Of a stretch of 64,000 nt of DNA, positions 27,701 to 39,393 are shown one piece after another. Both the position numbers and the translations under genes were made by a program. Under the pieces are notes generated by a model, which had not been told where the DNA came from, searched no databases, and saw only the letters and a list, made by a program, of their open reading frames with translations. Position 1 is the first letter of the stretch, and the number at the start of each line of letters is the position of its first letter. Location of the stretch: NCBI GenBank assembly GCA_019022495.1, contig JAFEKR010000069.1:1-64000 (forward strand). Reading direction: 5' to 3'. The DNA comes from Epichloe hybrida. Taxonomy: Eukaryota; Ascomycota; Sordariomycetes; Hypocreales; Clavicipitaceae.

Positions 27701-28980
27701 GAGACACCCACAATACTGTCGTGGCCGTTTCTTGTGTAGGCGAAGTGCTGAGTGTCCAGACCGTTCAAAAGCAATTCCTCTTTGATTTGGGCGCTGCCCC
27801 CTTTTAAAAGCTGGTAAAAAACATGGTAATTGCGCTCGTGTGGGTTGATGCGTACGACTCGTGACTTCTCAAGGAGATACCAGTCGATGAAAGCACCAGC
27901 GATGGCACCATTTCGATTGAACTCGATGCGAATGAACTTTCCAAATCGGGACGAGTTATGATTTCGGACTGTCTGGGCATTTCCGAAAGCTTCTAGGATG
28001 GGGTTTGCTCGAAGAATCTGCTGCGAGAGATTGGTATGTTGAGATCGGTTTCTCGTGGCTACCTCCGACGGTGCAACAGCTGCAAGGTATTTGATGACCT
28101 TCTTCGTATTTTCTGTTTTACCGGCACCGGATTCGCCAGTAACCAAGATACTCTGATTCCTGCCTTCTTCAACCAAGTTTCGGAATGCTTCATCAGCCAT
28201 AGCGAAGATGTGAGGTTTTGTGTCTTCCCGACTTCGTCCTTTATACATGTTTATGTACTCGTGGGTGTAGATCGGTAAAGGGCAATAAGGATTGACCGTG
28301 ACTAGAAAAAGCCCGGAGTATGTGTATATCAGATCTGACTGGTATCTCGTCTGAAGGTTGTGGACAACCGAAGCCTCGTTCAAATGGGTCAATTCGGCCA
28401 TGTCGTTTGCTTTGTCGAATTTTGCGGGGTTCACTTTGTCAACGCTTTCAGCATCAAGCTCTCGTTGCTATTGATCTTGTTAGCCAGAAAAAATTGTGAA
28501 ATCTGAGTCTGAGCAACTGACCGTCCCATCGTCCGTCTGGACCAAAATACGATGGCTTCCCAGCTCTTCGACGACCCAGCCTTTGACAAAGGCATGTTGT
28601 GGATCCTTAAGCCACACATATCTCTTGCCAGAAAAATCATTTTCTCCTTCAATGCCATTCACAATATTGTTCTCGCGCCTCATCTCATCCGACTTGATGA
28701 ATGAGGGTGCGAAAGTGCTAGAGGTTGGCGTTCCATTTCTAGAATCGGTTCTATGATGTCGCACGGCACTCCCTGGCCCATTAAATACGGCTCCAAATGA
28801 GTTGCTGGATTGCGAGCGGCCATGTGAAGCTGGTGTCGAAACACCAGCGGGTGTGGGTGAAGAGAAGAGAGAAGACTTTGGTCTGCTAGAATTATAAGGA
28901 GCTGGCGAGGGCGAGGAAGATTCTGCTCGAACGAAGGGATTACCACGGCGCTGTGCCGAGCCATTGGGATTTAGGGCCAT
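21710..28980 (-). CDS. myoB: Class II myosin heavy chain
   Basis: The product is an actin motor of the type that drives contractile-ring constriction and septation. Exons 28522-28980, 22186-28467 and 21710-22129 join in frame (introns of 54 and 56 bp) to 2,386 residues. A Ser-rich tail-like N-terminus (about 1-110) precedes an SH3-like segment (YVWLKDPQHAFVKGWVVEE). The motor domain shows the P-loop GESGAGKTENTKK (about 260-272), switch 2 DIAGFEIFEENSFEQ and the actin-binding region. An IQ-like region and the class II marker NPWWQLIVKMKPLL follow. About 1,500 residues of nearly unbroken coiled coil form the tail, which also marks class II rather than class V (no DIL domain) or class I. The first-exon ATG at 28980 is chosen because it supplies the SH3-like segment. 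The upstream region is shared with a divergent zinc-finger gene. Confidence 0.94.
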
Positions 28981-29811
28981 GATGAGTTGCGAGCATCAAG
29001 CGCGGCTTTGTTGATGCGTTACAGTGACAGTTCGTACATTCGTGACCCAAGGTCGTCATGTGTGTAAACAAAAGTCGGATAGAGTCGTAGGAAGGGATAG
29101 TATACAAGTTACAAAGTGCAACACATTGATCGAGAGCGAACAGAAGAGAAGTCGGAAGCACCAGCGCTTCTTGAGCAGCTATAAATTGCTGAATGGAGAT
29201 AACACCAAGAAGCCCATTGTTTGACGTGAGAGCGCGTAATATCAGGTGGTATTGATCGCCGCCGAAATCCGTTGCTGGGGAGAGATCCCTCTGGAGTAAA
29301 CAGAGGCTTACCACGTGACTATAGTGGAGACTCACCACCCCTTTCTGTCCTCTAGACCGGACTTGGACTAGCATCGTCTTGGCTCAGCTGCGACCCAAAG
29401 TCAAAAGCTCAAAGCTGAGCCCGAAATCGTCCATCGCATTTTTTTTTTTTTGGCTTATGATCATCACGGTCGCGCAAAGGTCCGGATTTCTTGATTCGCC
29501 ACCGACCTGCCATTACATTCAAAAGGTGCCAGACCGCACGTGCTTTTCTCTTCTTTCTTTTTTGGCGATCTTGTATCGGCGTTCTAGAGAGTCGACTTCC
29601 CATCTTTCAAATTTTGTGCTGAGAATATCTGGTACATTTCGACCAAAGCCGCCATTTCACCTGCCAGACGCCATCAAGTTGTGTTGAGCCTGGGATATCC
29701 TCCTAAACTATACGCAAGTAGGGGCCGACTTCGTTCCTTAAGACTAATATCACTGTTCAAACTCGAACTCCAAAGCCCAAATGCCATACTCTGGCATAAC
29801 TCGACCAAAAG
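28981..29811. promoter_or_regulatory. Shared divergent promoter, myosin / Red1-like gene
   Basis: This 831-bp interval lies between the divergent starts of the myosin gene (minus) and the zinc-finger gene (plus). It contains CACGTGAC at about 29,313 and a T tract at 29,440-29,451. Small open frames here have no family likeness and overlap each other on both strands, so no gene is called. Confidence 0.5.
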
Positions 29812-32800
29812 ATGAACCAGCCAGGACACGGATTTGCGTTGCCAGATGGCCACAGTCTACGCCAAGATTTTGCCAACACTGCGCAGTTCCCAAACAAGAC
29901 TGCAATCTACCATTCGAACGGCTATTCCCAGGGCTCATTAGGCGAGCAAAAAACTGTTGCTTCCAACTATGGCCACAGTATGATACCCGGTTTGGGTTTA
30001 GGGGCATCAAATAATCCTGCGAGTACCTATGGCTCCGGTCTCAACGACAATGCTCCAAGCTGGCGACCGCAGCCACAAAACTCGACTTTCGTTCCTCAAA
30101 CAGAGCTGGTGTTGCAAACCCGCCATGCCTCCGTCAAGATCCCTGGCCTGAACGGGGCACGCGGTATTGTCTCTGAAGATGGACAGGTAAGCGAAGATGG
30201 AGAGGTCGAGGTTGTGTATGAACCCTCCGAGTCCCATCCGCAAGCTATATCTGTGGGACAAGGACAACAGCCAAGTCCGGCACAATCGCTGAACGCGGCC
30301 GCGGTAGCACAGCAACTTAATAGCGAACGTGATGGATCGTATTCTCCATACTTGTCGCCTCAGGAAATTTTGCCGTCTGGGAAGGATTTGCCCGTCTCTC
30401 AAACGGGCACACACATTTCGACCCTCGATGCAAGGAACCAGCAATCACCTAAACAGACCCAACATAAAGAGCATCGCGCCTTCCAACAATCATCCATAAG
30501 TCTGACTGACCGAGACCAGTCAAGTCATTCTCATTTGCAAGATTCAAGAAAGAAGGCCAAGGATGCCATTCTTCGTCTGTGGCCGTTGGATATTCGATTT
30601 CACAATTATCTCGCCGAAGGCCTTGACGAGGCCATCCTCAAATCGCTATTCCAGGACTTGGGTCTCAGTATTGATGAAACTACTCGGACAACTCAAGTAG
30701 ACAATGCGAAGAGCTCTGTGGCGGAGGCGGAAAAGACCAAAATTCAAGCTAAAGAAGCCGAAGATAAGAAATCCAAGGAGTCAACATCCACCGCGGTAGA
30801 TAGATCCGAGGAACGAAAGGACCGTATTGCGCGTCTTCTTGCTGCAAAAGGATCAAAGCAAAGCGTCTCGACAGTTGTGGCACCCCGAAATGCCGTGCTA
30901 TCAGCGGTGAATCAGACGCAGACGCAGGCGACTAAGAGCGCCAAGTCATCGATGTCTCAGGTAGAAAAGTCGAAGCTGATTCAGCAGAAGATAGCTGCGT
31001 TAAAGAAGGCGCGTGAAACGCCACAAGAGCAAAAGCCTATGCAGCTCGAAAGCAGTGACTCCGGCCCAAATGAATCGACATCTGAGGCAGTCAAAGCAAT
31101 CCACGGGGCTCGGCCTGCGGAATCAACACCGGGGCTGTCCCTATCTCCGGTCAAAAGAACTTGGCAACTCAATGGGGCAGTTGTAAAACCTGTGGCAACC
31201 CTCCAGATTGCTAGTTCACAGCATGCCTTTTCATCAGCACCGTTTGATCAAAATCCAGAGTCTCGTCCTTTCTTGATCAACGTCAGCGATGATGAAGAGA
31301 ATGAGGACGAAGAAATGGAAATCGACTCACCCGCCCGTCCTGAGACTCCTCCAAACATGCTGAGAACGCCGGTACAATATAATGCTTCACTACACGATCC
31401 TCTCTCCTTATCCGACCCCGCCACGGCTCGCCAAATACGAAGCCCTGCGTCAATATCAATACCGTTACGCAACATCAACAGGAACAATGGAGGTGATTTG
31501 CAAAGCATGAACAAGCAAATCGAGGAGATGAAGCGAAAGATTGCCGAGGCGGAGGCGCGTAAGAAGGCCAAAAACTCACGGCAAGGCTCTCCCACTCTGT
31601 CCCAGCGCCACGACAGTTCTCTTGATGATAATTCGGACGTGGCCAGTCGTCCAATTGCGTCTGTCAAGCCGTTCGATGGTGACTTGGCATTGGGGCCAAA
31701 ACCTAGTCTGAGTCCAAATCTGAAACGACGGTCACGCTCTCGGGCCGCTAGTGAACGGTTGCCATTGTTGGAAGCTCGGCGCAGAGAGCAACTCGAGAAG
31801 CTCAAGACTCTCCAATCCGAAGTCGCTAGGATCGAGATGGAGCTGGAGAAAGATCAATTGGAGGAGGAGCAGCTAAAGGGGGAAATCATGACTTCCGACT
31901 CCGGCAAAGGCGATGCCTTGTTCCCTGCGGTAGAAGCAGCACTGACCGCTGAAGCTGCGCAAGCGTCTTATATTTCCGACAAGATGGACATCGTGGAAGA
32001 GTCGTCTCCTGAAGTGGCAGATGAGGGTTTCGAGATGGCGGTCACTCAGGATACACAGCAGGCTGAGAAACGAGGCGAATCGTCACCTGTTCATGCACTC
32101 GTTCCGAACGACACTGAGATTATTGGAAACTGTGAAAGAGGTGGTGCCGTGGCCAACGTTAGCACCAGCAAATCAACGACGACGAGTTGCAGTGAGAATG
32201 CAACTAGTGACGGATTGACATCAAGCAAACCCGACGTATCACAACACGATGGACCCCCTGCTAAGCAAGTCAACGACGACGATGTTGCCATGGAAGACAC
32301 GGGCTACTCAGCAGACGAAGATGTGGAAGAAGATTCCGAAGATGACTATGAGCCTCCGGAAGTCACTCAATCATCATTGGCTGCTAACGATGAATCCACG
32401 CTGCAAGACAAGCCCTCACTAGCTGAACATGATGCTCCTCCAGCAGTTGAGCAAGTCGTATCGGGGATTAGCTTGAAGTCAGCCAGCGATCCAGATCCGC
32501 CTAGAAGTTCAGCCGATAGCGAACCTACGTTTGCCAGAGTGCCTCCTGCTACGAGCTTCCTCGCCTATGAGACCCCGCTCCAATATTTCCATGCGTATCG
32601 ATTTCACCCTTTCTTCAACCAAACTGTTGCCGGTGGGTTGCGCTCATTAACATACAGCAATAAGATTGATGTGAAGAAGGAGTTGTGTCCCGACGAGCTG
32701 GGCGCACAGCGTTGTTCTAGAGGCAGCGAATGCGACTACCAACATTTTGAAACTATGCAGGCTCCCGGTAAGTAAATCTACTCCTAGGTGACTAATGAAA

Positions 32801-33075
32801 TCTGTCCGAAGTGCGAAGCAGCGTCACAGCTCGAGGTGGGCACTGACAGCCTCCACTGGACAGATGATCAGATCCTGCTCCAGCTCGGAGCAGCTGAGCA
32901 CTACGACGAGGAGCAGCGAGAGAATTACATAAGCGGTTTGAAGCAGCTTCTCACCGACTACCGCACCCGAAAAGTCAGAGACTTCAATACCATTAGTCAA
33001 GGCATTGTTGACTATAGGGCGCGATTTCTTGGCGACAAGACCAAGATCCTTCCCCTGGGTCACGTTTCGCTCTGA
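29812..33075 (+). CDS. Red1-like CCCH zinc-finger protein
   Basis: Two exons, 29812-32767 and 32864-33075, join in frame across a 96-bp intron (GTAAGT to ACAG) into 1,055 residues. Most of the protein is low-complexity and charged: Gln/Ser-rich to about 280, coiled-coil segments rich in Lys/Glu near 565-590 and 640-690, and an acidic stretch RPFLINVSDDEENEDEEMEI near 485. The only folded part visible is at the C-terminus. A CCCH finger with spacing C-x8-C-x5-C-x3-H (about 959-979) is followed by the DDQILLQLG...LGHVSL tail. This layout matches the putative zinc-finger family of fission yeast Red1, a scaffold of the MTREC complex that feeds nuclear RNA to the exosome. The role here is by family analogy. 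The start ATG is the first in the long frame and could be slightly off. Confidence 0.82.
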
Positions 33076-34013
33076 TGGCGACGGGTCCAGATCTGCACGA
33101 GACATGCATATATCATATTTCCAAATCTATACACTGTAAGCACATCCAATGAATGGCCCATTCGGCCATTTCATCTCCCATTTCAAGCAGTACCTGGTCA
33201 TGGGGGCGCAAGACCAAGCGAGGCCCGATTCATCTTCTTTGCTATATATGGCGCTCATGGCGGGTCTGCATTTTCAATCCATACGAACTGCGCGCCAGGT
33301 GCATGTTGTGCGGCGTTATCCTGGGACGTAAGCCTTGACGATACCCCCGTCAATACCATGATTTCAGTTACCAATTCTCGTTGCATTGTGGTTAAGCCAC
33401 AGATAGTTGTGCACATTTCACGTAAGTTTTTAGTGGCCACATGCTGGCCGGCTGGCTGGCTGGCTCCTCGGCGATTGTCAGGCAAGACATTTTACTTTGG
33501 GAGCGTGGACTTTTGAATGCTTGGGGGAAACCTGAGCATAGACGCGGCATGGTTCGTAATTAGGACTAATAAGAGGCGTATTAGTAGCCTCGTATACCGT
33601 GGATTAATTTCCGGGGTCAGGGTCAGTTCAGCAGTAGACATGAGCACAGTCGGAAGTTGCTTCATAGTGTATAATTGATGATGATGTTGACGTTTAGACA
33701 TGGAATGTCACTCTAAAGAGCGAACTTGGGGTATTTCAAAATAAAATCCAAGTCTACTCTATTAGCTTCTATCTATCATGACTCTTTCTCGTCGGTCCGT
33801 GTGACGTGACGTCACTTGTAAAATAGTTGACGAAAACGCCGTGCCTCGCTAAAAAAAAAAAACACACAATCCTCTAGATGACCACCGAAACAAATAAAAA
33901 AATGAAAGGCAAACCCTCCCTCTGCCGTGTCACGACATGATTCTCACGCAGCACCATCAGCCGCGCGTGGCAGGCAGCCTTAACCTACTCTCTTCAGCCA
34001 GGCTCTTCTCACA
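33076..34013. other. Convergent intergenic region, no gene seen
   Basis: The interval lies between the 3' ends of two convergent genes. It includes a GGCTGGCTGGCTGGCT tetranucleotide run near 33,450-33,465 and an A tract near 33,851-33,862. No supported coding sequence or RNA gene was seen. Confidence 0.5.
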
Positions 34014-34876
34014 CTAGGACGCCTCGTTGTCGTTGTCGTAGTCGTTCTCGCGCCCAAACAGCAACTCCCCGGCACAAACAACAGGATGGAAGAAATTCAA
34101 AGCCAGCACGGCAACGAGGACGAGCACGCCCTCGAAGCCAATGAACATGGCCTGGTTAGCCAATGATGGGGCCGGTCCGTCCAGCCCTCGCTCAGCTCGG
34201 CGACACGGAAACAGCTCCGCCACAGGATGAGAAACGAGGCCAACGACAGGGAAGCCAGGAAGAGCTTGAAGCGGAGCGAGCCGCGCATGCGGACCAGCAC
34301 GGGGTCCTGGGAGAGGGCGGCCGCGCCGAGGGCCTTGCGGCGCCGGCACACGCGCAGTCGCAGGGAATGAACTGAGGGCATGTCATCATTTGTTCCCTCT
34401 TGTCAGCGCCATGGGCCATATACAAGACAGAAAGGAAGGGGGTTGGGGGCGGGGGCAATGAAACTCACAATGCTCGTATAATACGCCGGCGGCAACCTCG
34501 AGTTCTCGGGCCTAAAGGCGCTCACGATCCTCCTCAGGCACATATAACACCCTGGCGCCATGAAGGCCGGCCCAATCGTCAGGCAGCAGATCTGTATCAT
34601 GAAGCCATTCTGGTCCCACGGGTTGTGCCAGCTCATGATGCGGCCGACGTAGCCCAGGACGAGGGCCGCGTTGAAGAAGCCTGTCCGGCGGGTGAGTGCC
34701 CATGTTGCGGCGTGAGCGACCAGGGATGCGCCGTAGAGGCTCAGCAAGATGGCATTGGGGGCGAGATCGGGGCGGTACTCGTAGTAGGTCGAGGGGACGT
34801 CGTCGCAGGTGGGCGAAGATGGGTTGTTCAGGCAGAAAATTTGGAGGGCATCTAGAGTGGAGTTTCTTTCTGACAT
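34014..34876 (-). pseudogene. RTA1-family membrane protein, disrupted
   Basis: The family consists of seven-helix fungal membrane proteins (Rta1/Rsb1 type), linked to lipid export and stress resistance. The 5' exon starts at MSERNSTLDALQ and gives the first four helices, with VGRIMSWHNPWDQNGFMIQ and APGCYMCLRRI typical of the family. A normal intron follows (GTGAGT near 34,467 to CTCAG near 34,376), and the next exon begins in frame with the expected FIPCD. The sequence then jumps out of frame straight to RLRVCRRRKALG, losing about 45-55 residues including a helix. A second frame change lies between VAELSEGW and NQAMFIGFEGVLVLVAV. The C-terminus NFFHPVVCAGELLFGRE is still recognisable. At least two lesions make a functional product unlikely. 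Confidence 0.8.
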
Positions 34877-35634
34877 TTTTTTCTTTTTTTCGGGAGGCTT
34901 TTTTTTTCACGTCAATAATTATCTGCTCGTGCGGCAACTTTTCAGCGCGGTGATGACTGATTGATGTGAATGTTCCCGTGTGACTGTGGCTGTCGCGAAG
35001 TCGCCATGAAAAGGGGTCTGTCTGGTGTTATTAGCCGCTGTATTCCTCTTCCCGACAAAACCGACAAAACAAAACAAACGCTGACGACATCTTTGATCAC
35101 ATCTTACAAACCGAAAGAGCCCGAGAAGGAGCGTCTCGGACACGAAGTTGATTCTCGTTCTGAGTTCCGAGCACCGAGGTTTCGCGAGGCCGTGCTGTTC
35201 GCTCCCAACTTATTAATAGCTCGATTTATCCGTTGCCGATTTCTTGCAACAAATGGCGAGCCGGGTGTCTCGGGGTTTCGGGGTTATCCGAGGAGGATGC
35301 GGAGGATGCGGCTGGTTTATTAGTCACGGGCTGGAGATTCAATGCTGTTGGGAGTTGGCACGAGTCAAAATTTTCTGTTTCTAAAGCCACATCAACACGA
35401 TCAAAGAAAAAAACATTGTGTACGGAGTAAATACGCGGCGAAGCGCTCGGGAGTCAGTTCCACTCCCGAATCTCAATGCCGGCGCGGTGCGCCACCGGAA
35501 CGGAACCGACTTGCGCACTGAGCAACGGACCGCCGAAAGCCTCACGGATAGGTATGTGCTCGTCTTTCAAGCTTCCGGTGTGGCAGAATGAGCCACGTTC
35601 GTCTTCTCTTGCTTATCATCTCATTCCATTTAAC
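34877..35634. other. Intergenic region, no gene seen
   Basis: The interval covers the upstream flank of the broken RTA1 gene and the 3' flank of the lipase gene. It contains a T tract near 34,900 and AT-rich patches. Overlapping short frames on both strands show no family likeness. Confidence 0.45.
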
Positions 35635-37684
35635 TCAGGCCTCATCGCCCCACGTCTGGCTGCTGTCCACCACGCCAACCTCTTGTTTCTCGTTGGCGCC
35701 GTTTGCATTGCTGGCCGCACCACCTCTGCGGACACCAACTCCCTTGAGTGTCTCCGACTTTTTGGTTGGTGGCTGCTGTTGCTGTTGGACATCCTTGGCA
35801 CCTTCGGACACGCCGTCTGCCTGGCTAATGCGTCTGTTCTTCAAGGTAGTTTCCGCCAGTTCCGCGTCCTCTCTGGCAATGTGCTGATGATGTCTCTCCT
35901 CCCTTGGCCCTTCACTACCAACAGCAACCGTGGAAGCTTCGCTCTCGCTCCCCCGACGCGCAAAAGAGTGTCCTGACCCTATGAGGCTCTCGTTCCGGAC
36001 CATGTAGTACCGATCATATTCCTCTACTGTATGCTCTGCATCCGTGAAGCTATCGAGCGCATCAAACACGTGCCGAAACACTTGGGTGTCAACGTCCCGA
36101 GCCCACAGGAAGTCGAGATGCTCATAATGTGGGATTTCGGTTGCCACCGTCTGTGGCGGTAGCTCTCGCAGCATGACCTTGATGTCGACAAGGGAGTCGC
36201 TGCCGCCATACACCAATACCACGGGGGTTCGAATGTTTCGGGTCGGATATTTGGCAACTTTGGAGTATTTCCTCCATGTAGCGACATTCATCGGCTGGTG
36301 CACGTCGTCGTCGTACATTTGGAAGCACTTGTTGCGGATGATTTGGAACCAGTGCACCACGGTCTTGGTGCTGGTGAATGAGTACAAGTGCGGGTAGGCG
36401 GCCAGTTTCTGATTAATCGAAATGTTCTTCGTCTTCCAGTTGAACAAGAACCTTAGGGCTCGGTCGATGACGTGGCAGAACAGGGGCGGGTACAGCAGCG
36501 TTTCCCACATTGTTGCAGAACTAAGAATCGAGCGTCTGCCAAACATGAGGTAAAGCACTGATGGGGACGCCTTGACCAACGAATCAACTATTCCACTGGA
36601 CAATCCTGCCGGAGCCATAGCTGGCGCCAAAGCAATGAAGACATTGACTTGATGGTTGAGCAACGGGTGGATAGCCAATGTCGCGAACGCTTGAGCGGTG
36701 CCTTGTGAAAACCCGATATAGGAAAGACTCTTTTGTTCGGTTGTGCCCAGAATGTACGAGATGGTGTCTGGAATGTCGTGAAATGCAAACTCGTCCATCG
36801 AGAAATCCCAAAACTTGACGCTTGTCGGAGACAAGTGGATGGATTTTTTCGAATACTTGTTTCCGCGATTGTTTCCCAACTGTCATTTCGCGGTGAGAGA
36901 CAATTCCTCAACGTCACTTTGGAATCAAGGCGACTTACCCAAACATCAAAACCACGTTCGAGAAGCTCGAACGGAATGCATCGCTTCGCATCCGTCAGGC
37001 AAACCCAGACCTCGGAGTTCATCAGCAGCCCATGGTGAAGATAAACCACTCTCTTCTTCACGCTGTCAGGCCCGCAGTTCACCTTTTGTCCCTCCTCTCC
37101 CTTTCGCCACTGTAATCGGTGGATTCCAAGAAGATAGCCATCTTTGGTCTGCACAACATGCTCCTCCGCCTCGTAGCCCCATAGCCGGCAAAGCTCAACA
37201 AAATCAGGCGCATCGCGGACGGATGATGATATGACTGCGACAAAGAGGAACCAAGAATCAGCGCCAGCCCCATCTTTTGAAATAAGCTCTGCCGTCACTT
37301 ACACTCCTTTCTGTTCTCGGCCTTTTTGTGTTCTTGAGTGGTAAATCTGTTAAAAAGGCGTCGCGAAATTAGGTAGAGGAAAGAGACGGCCGAGGAGGCT
37401 AGATAGTAGAGACTGCGTGTCAGCCAATGATTTTTTTTTTTTTTTCCTCGGTCGCAAAAAAAAAGTCGCAACATACGCAGAGCGAGTGTAAGCACTCGAA
37501 TTACAGCCTCGAGGCTGACAAATGCAAATGTCGCGACGAGTGCAAGGTACTCGTGCCTGCGGGGAGGTGGTTAATGGTCAATGGTCAACGCAATGTTACG
37601 CAATTGCCAATTGCCATTTGTTGAGGGGCCCGTTTGTTTTTTGTTTACTTACGGGTGCAGTCTCCCGATGAACGGTACAGGCAT
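35635..37684 (-). CDS. TGL1: Acid lipase / steryl ester hydrolase (Tgl1-like)
   Basis: Membrane-anchored alpha/beta hydrolase expected to cleave steryl esters or triacylglycerol on lipid droplets. Five exons join in frame (37653-37684, 37477-37556, 37303-37398, 36939-37234, 35635-36879) to 582 residues. The short first exon encodes MPVPFIGRLHP, the usual start of this fungal family. A hydrophobic hairpin (YLALVATFAFVSLEAVI) then anchors the protein. An abhydrolase lipase region begins at SVRDAPDFVELCRLWGYEAE. The nucleophile elbow is GFSQG (SYIGFSQGTAQAF), the acid is likely the Asp in YGGSDSLVD, and the histidine is that of PHYEHLDFLWA. The C-terminal 120 residues are polar and include a run of six Gln. 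For the second intron the TAG at 37,399-37,401 was chosen over an upstream CAG because only it keeps frame. Confidence 0.88.
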
Positions 37685-38058
37685 TTTCCTCCAATTTCTA
37701 CAATCTTAACGACAAGAAAGACGTGACGGTGCAACCATGTCGCGAAAGCGGAAAGGGGAATATAAACAAGGAACGGGGGATAATTCGTGTTCGAGATTGG
37801 ACGTGCCTTCAGCAGTGATGTCATTCAAATCCATATGAGTGGGTGAGTGGCCAGATCGATCCACACGTACGGATCCGTACCCTATGTACATACATACATA
37901 TGGACAAGGGGAAGTTTTGTCAATGGCCAATCAACGAATGACCCGATCCTGATCCATTTATTGACTTTTAATCCGTTATTAACCAAGCAACTTTTTTGGG
38001 CCGCCACCTGCCGCAGCCTCACCCAACTAACTCGCAGCCCGGTCCCAACAACCCCGTC
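37685..38058. promoter_or_regulatory. Shared divergent promoter, lipase / PET191
   Basis: A 374-bp interval separates the start codons of two divergent genes. It contains ACATACATACATAT near 37,888-37,901. No specific regulator site is assigned. Confidence 0.5.
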
Positions 38059-38513
38059 ATGCCGAGTTCATGTCAAGAGCTGCGTGCGTCTTGGATGTTC
38101 AGAATCACCTTGAACCCTGTGTCATTCCACTAACATGCCCCATTACAGGCGAAGCGCTTGCACAATGCCTCCAAGAATCCGAATGTGTCATGATCCAGCG
38201 AAACAAGGCATCCGACTGCCTCCGCGAACCGCTCGCCAGCACACTACCCACCCAATGCCAGCAACTGAAAAAGGGCTACGGCGACTGCAAACGCGGCATG
38301 GTTGATATGCGCAAGCGGTTTCGCGGAAACATGCCCGTCAGCTACAAAACCGTGGAGGGTGCAGAGACCGGCAAGGGATACCAGTTGTATGCCGGCAAGC
38401 CGGCTTTTGCGGGAGGCGCCAAGGAGACGAGCGGGAATGAACCTATTCCCCAGGATTGGAGGGATATCGAAAACGAAAAGCATCGGCTGGAGCAGCAGCA
38501 GCAGGGCAAGTGA
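38059..38513 (+). CDS. PET191: Cytochrome c oxidase assembly factor Pet191
   Basis: Small twin-cysteine protein of the mitochondrial intermembrane space that is required for assembly of complex IV (family knowledge). Exons 38059-38083 and 38149-38513 join in frame across a 65-bp intron (GTGCGT, branch CTAAC, ACAG) to 129 residues. The first exon gives MPSSCQEL, which supplies the first cysteine of a C-x9-C pair ending at ALAQC. A second cysteine pair follows (C-VMIQRNKASD-C), then QCQQLKKGYGDCKRGMVDMRKRFRG, the core of the family shown here only in part of its conserved block. The C-terminal extension (after about residue 75) is Gln-rich at its end and typical of filamentous fungi. A frame that opens at 38,070 by reading through the intron was rejected because it loses the first cysteine. 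Confidence 0.93.
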
Positions 38514-39309
38514 CAGCTCGCTCGTGGACTGAGAGAAGAAAAGGCTGCAGGTATCATCCTCTTTGCATGGACATGGAGTCTACGCGTTTCAACACCATTC
38601 TGAAGCGCTCATCAGCCCAGAAAATGGACTAACGACCAGGTTATCTTGGACCATCGCCTGCACGGAAGACAAAAGACTTGTCGATTAGTTAAACTGCTCG
38701 AGGCTGGAAATAAGCGGCGCCGATGCAGCAGGCCTGCCCACTCTGGCTGAGCATCGCGCATCACTCAGCTGGCGTTGAAGATATCTGCGAAGAAACAGGT
38801 TGGCAATTCTCCCAGTCGCAGGCACTGCCCCAACATAAACATCATTAGCGAAGCGGCTCGGTATTGGGGCCTTAGATCAGTGGTAGATTATGTGATTCCA
38901 GAATTGGAGTTTCCACAGGGTCGTCCGTTCGATCCGGGCAGGCCTCAAATCTCTACCAATTTTTTTTTTCCTATCCTAGCCGGAAGGGCACCGGTCGTTA
39001 ATGCATCGTGATGAATGTTTCACCTAGGTCGTTGTAACTCGTCAGTCACTGGGAAATTTTCTTTTCTTTTTGCCTGCTCTGGAAGCCTTCGCATTCACAA
39101 ATTCACATGCTTGCCTTGGAGCCCGGAGCAAAACCCTAGTGCGCGACCCAAGAAGATGCGCATCGTCTACTCCGTACGTACACAAACCTCATTTCAGGAC
39201 CCCTTGACTGCACGAGCATATCGCCATCTTGGCAAGAATTGCAATCTGTTGTTGTGAACAAACTTTTATAATACTAGCTAGTGTTATATCCAGCACCTCA
39301 ATTCGGAGA
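38514..39309. other. Intergenic region, no gene seen
   Basis: Between PET191 and the tRNA gene. It contains a T tract at about 38,959-38,967. Short frames show no family likeness. Confidence 0.45.
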
Positions 39310-39393
39310 GCTTCCGTAGCTCAGTTGGTTAGAGCTTCGTACTAATAAACATTAGTAATGCGGAGGCCGCAGGTTCAAGCCCTGCCGGGAGCA
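39310..39393 (+). tRNA. tRNA-Ile (anticodon AAT) with a 10-nt intron
   Basis: A cloverleaf folds by hand. The acceptor stem GCTTCCG pairs with CGGGAGC (one G-T pair), with discriminator A at 39,393. The D arm is GCTC/GAGC with AGTTGGTTA. The anticodon stem TCGTA pairs with TGCGG. The T arm is GCAGG, TTCAAGC, CCTGC. The anticodon loop is CT-AAT-A-A, with AAT at 39,344-39,346. The ten extra bases 39,348-39,357 sit one base after the anticodon, the canonical tRNA intron position. The GTAGCTC and GGTTCAAGC boxes serve as internal promoters. No CCA is encoded, as expected in a nuclear gene. Confidence 0.9.

Noticed and set aside
37413..37476. Shorter second lipase intron ending at the CAG at 37,413-37,415
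   Set aside because: It shifts the frame and reaches a stop at once. The TAG 14 bases further on restores the family sequence LALPSSAVSF.
38070..38513. PET191 read as one exon starting at 38,070
   Set aside because: It reads through a good intron and loses the MPSSC start with its conserved first cysteine.
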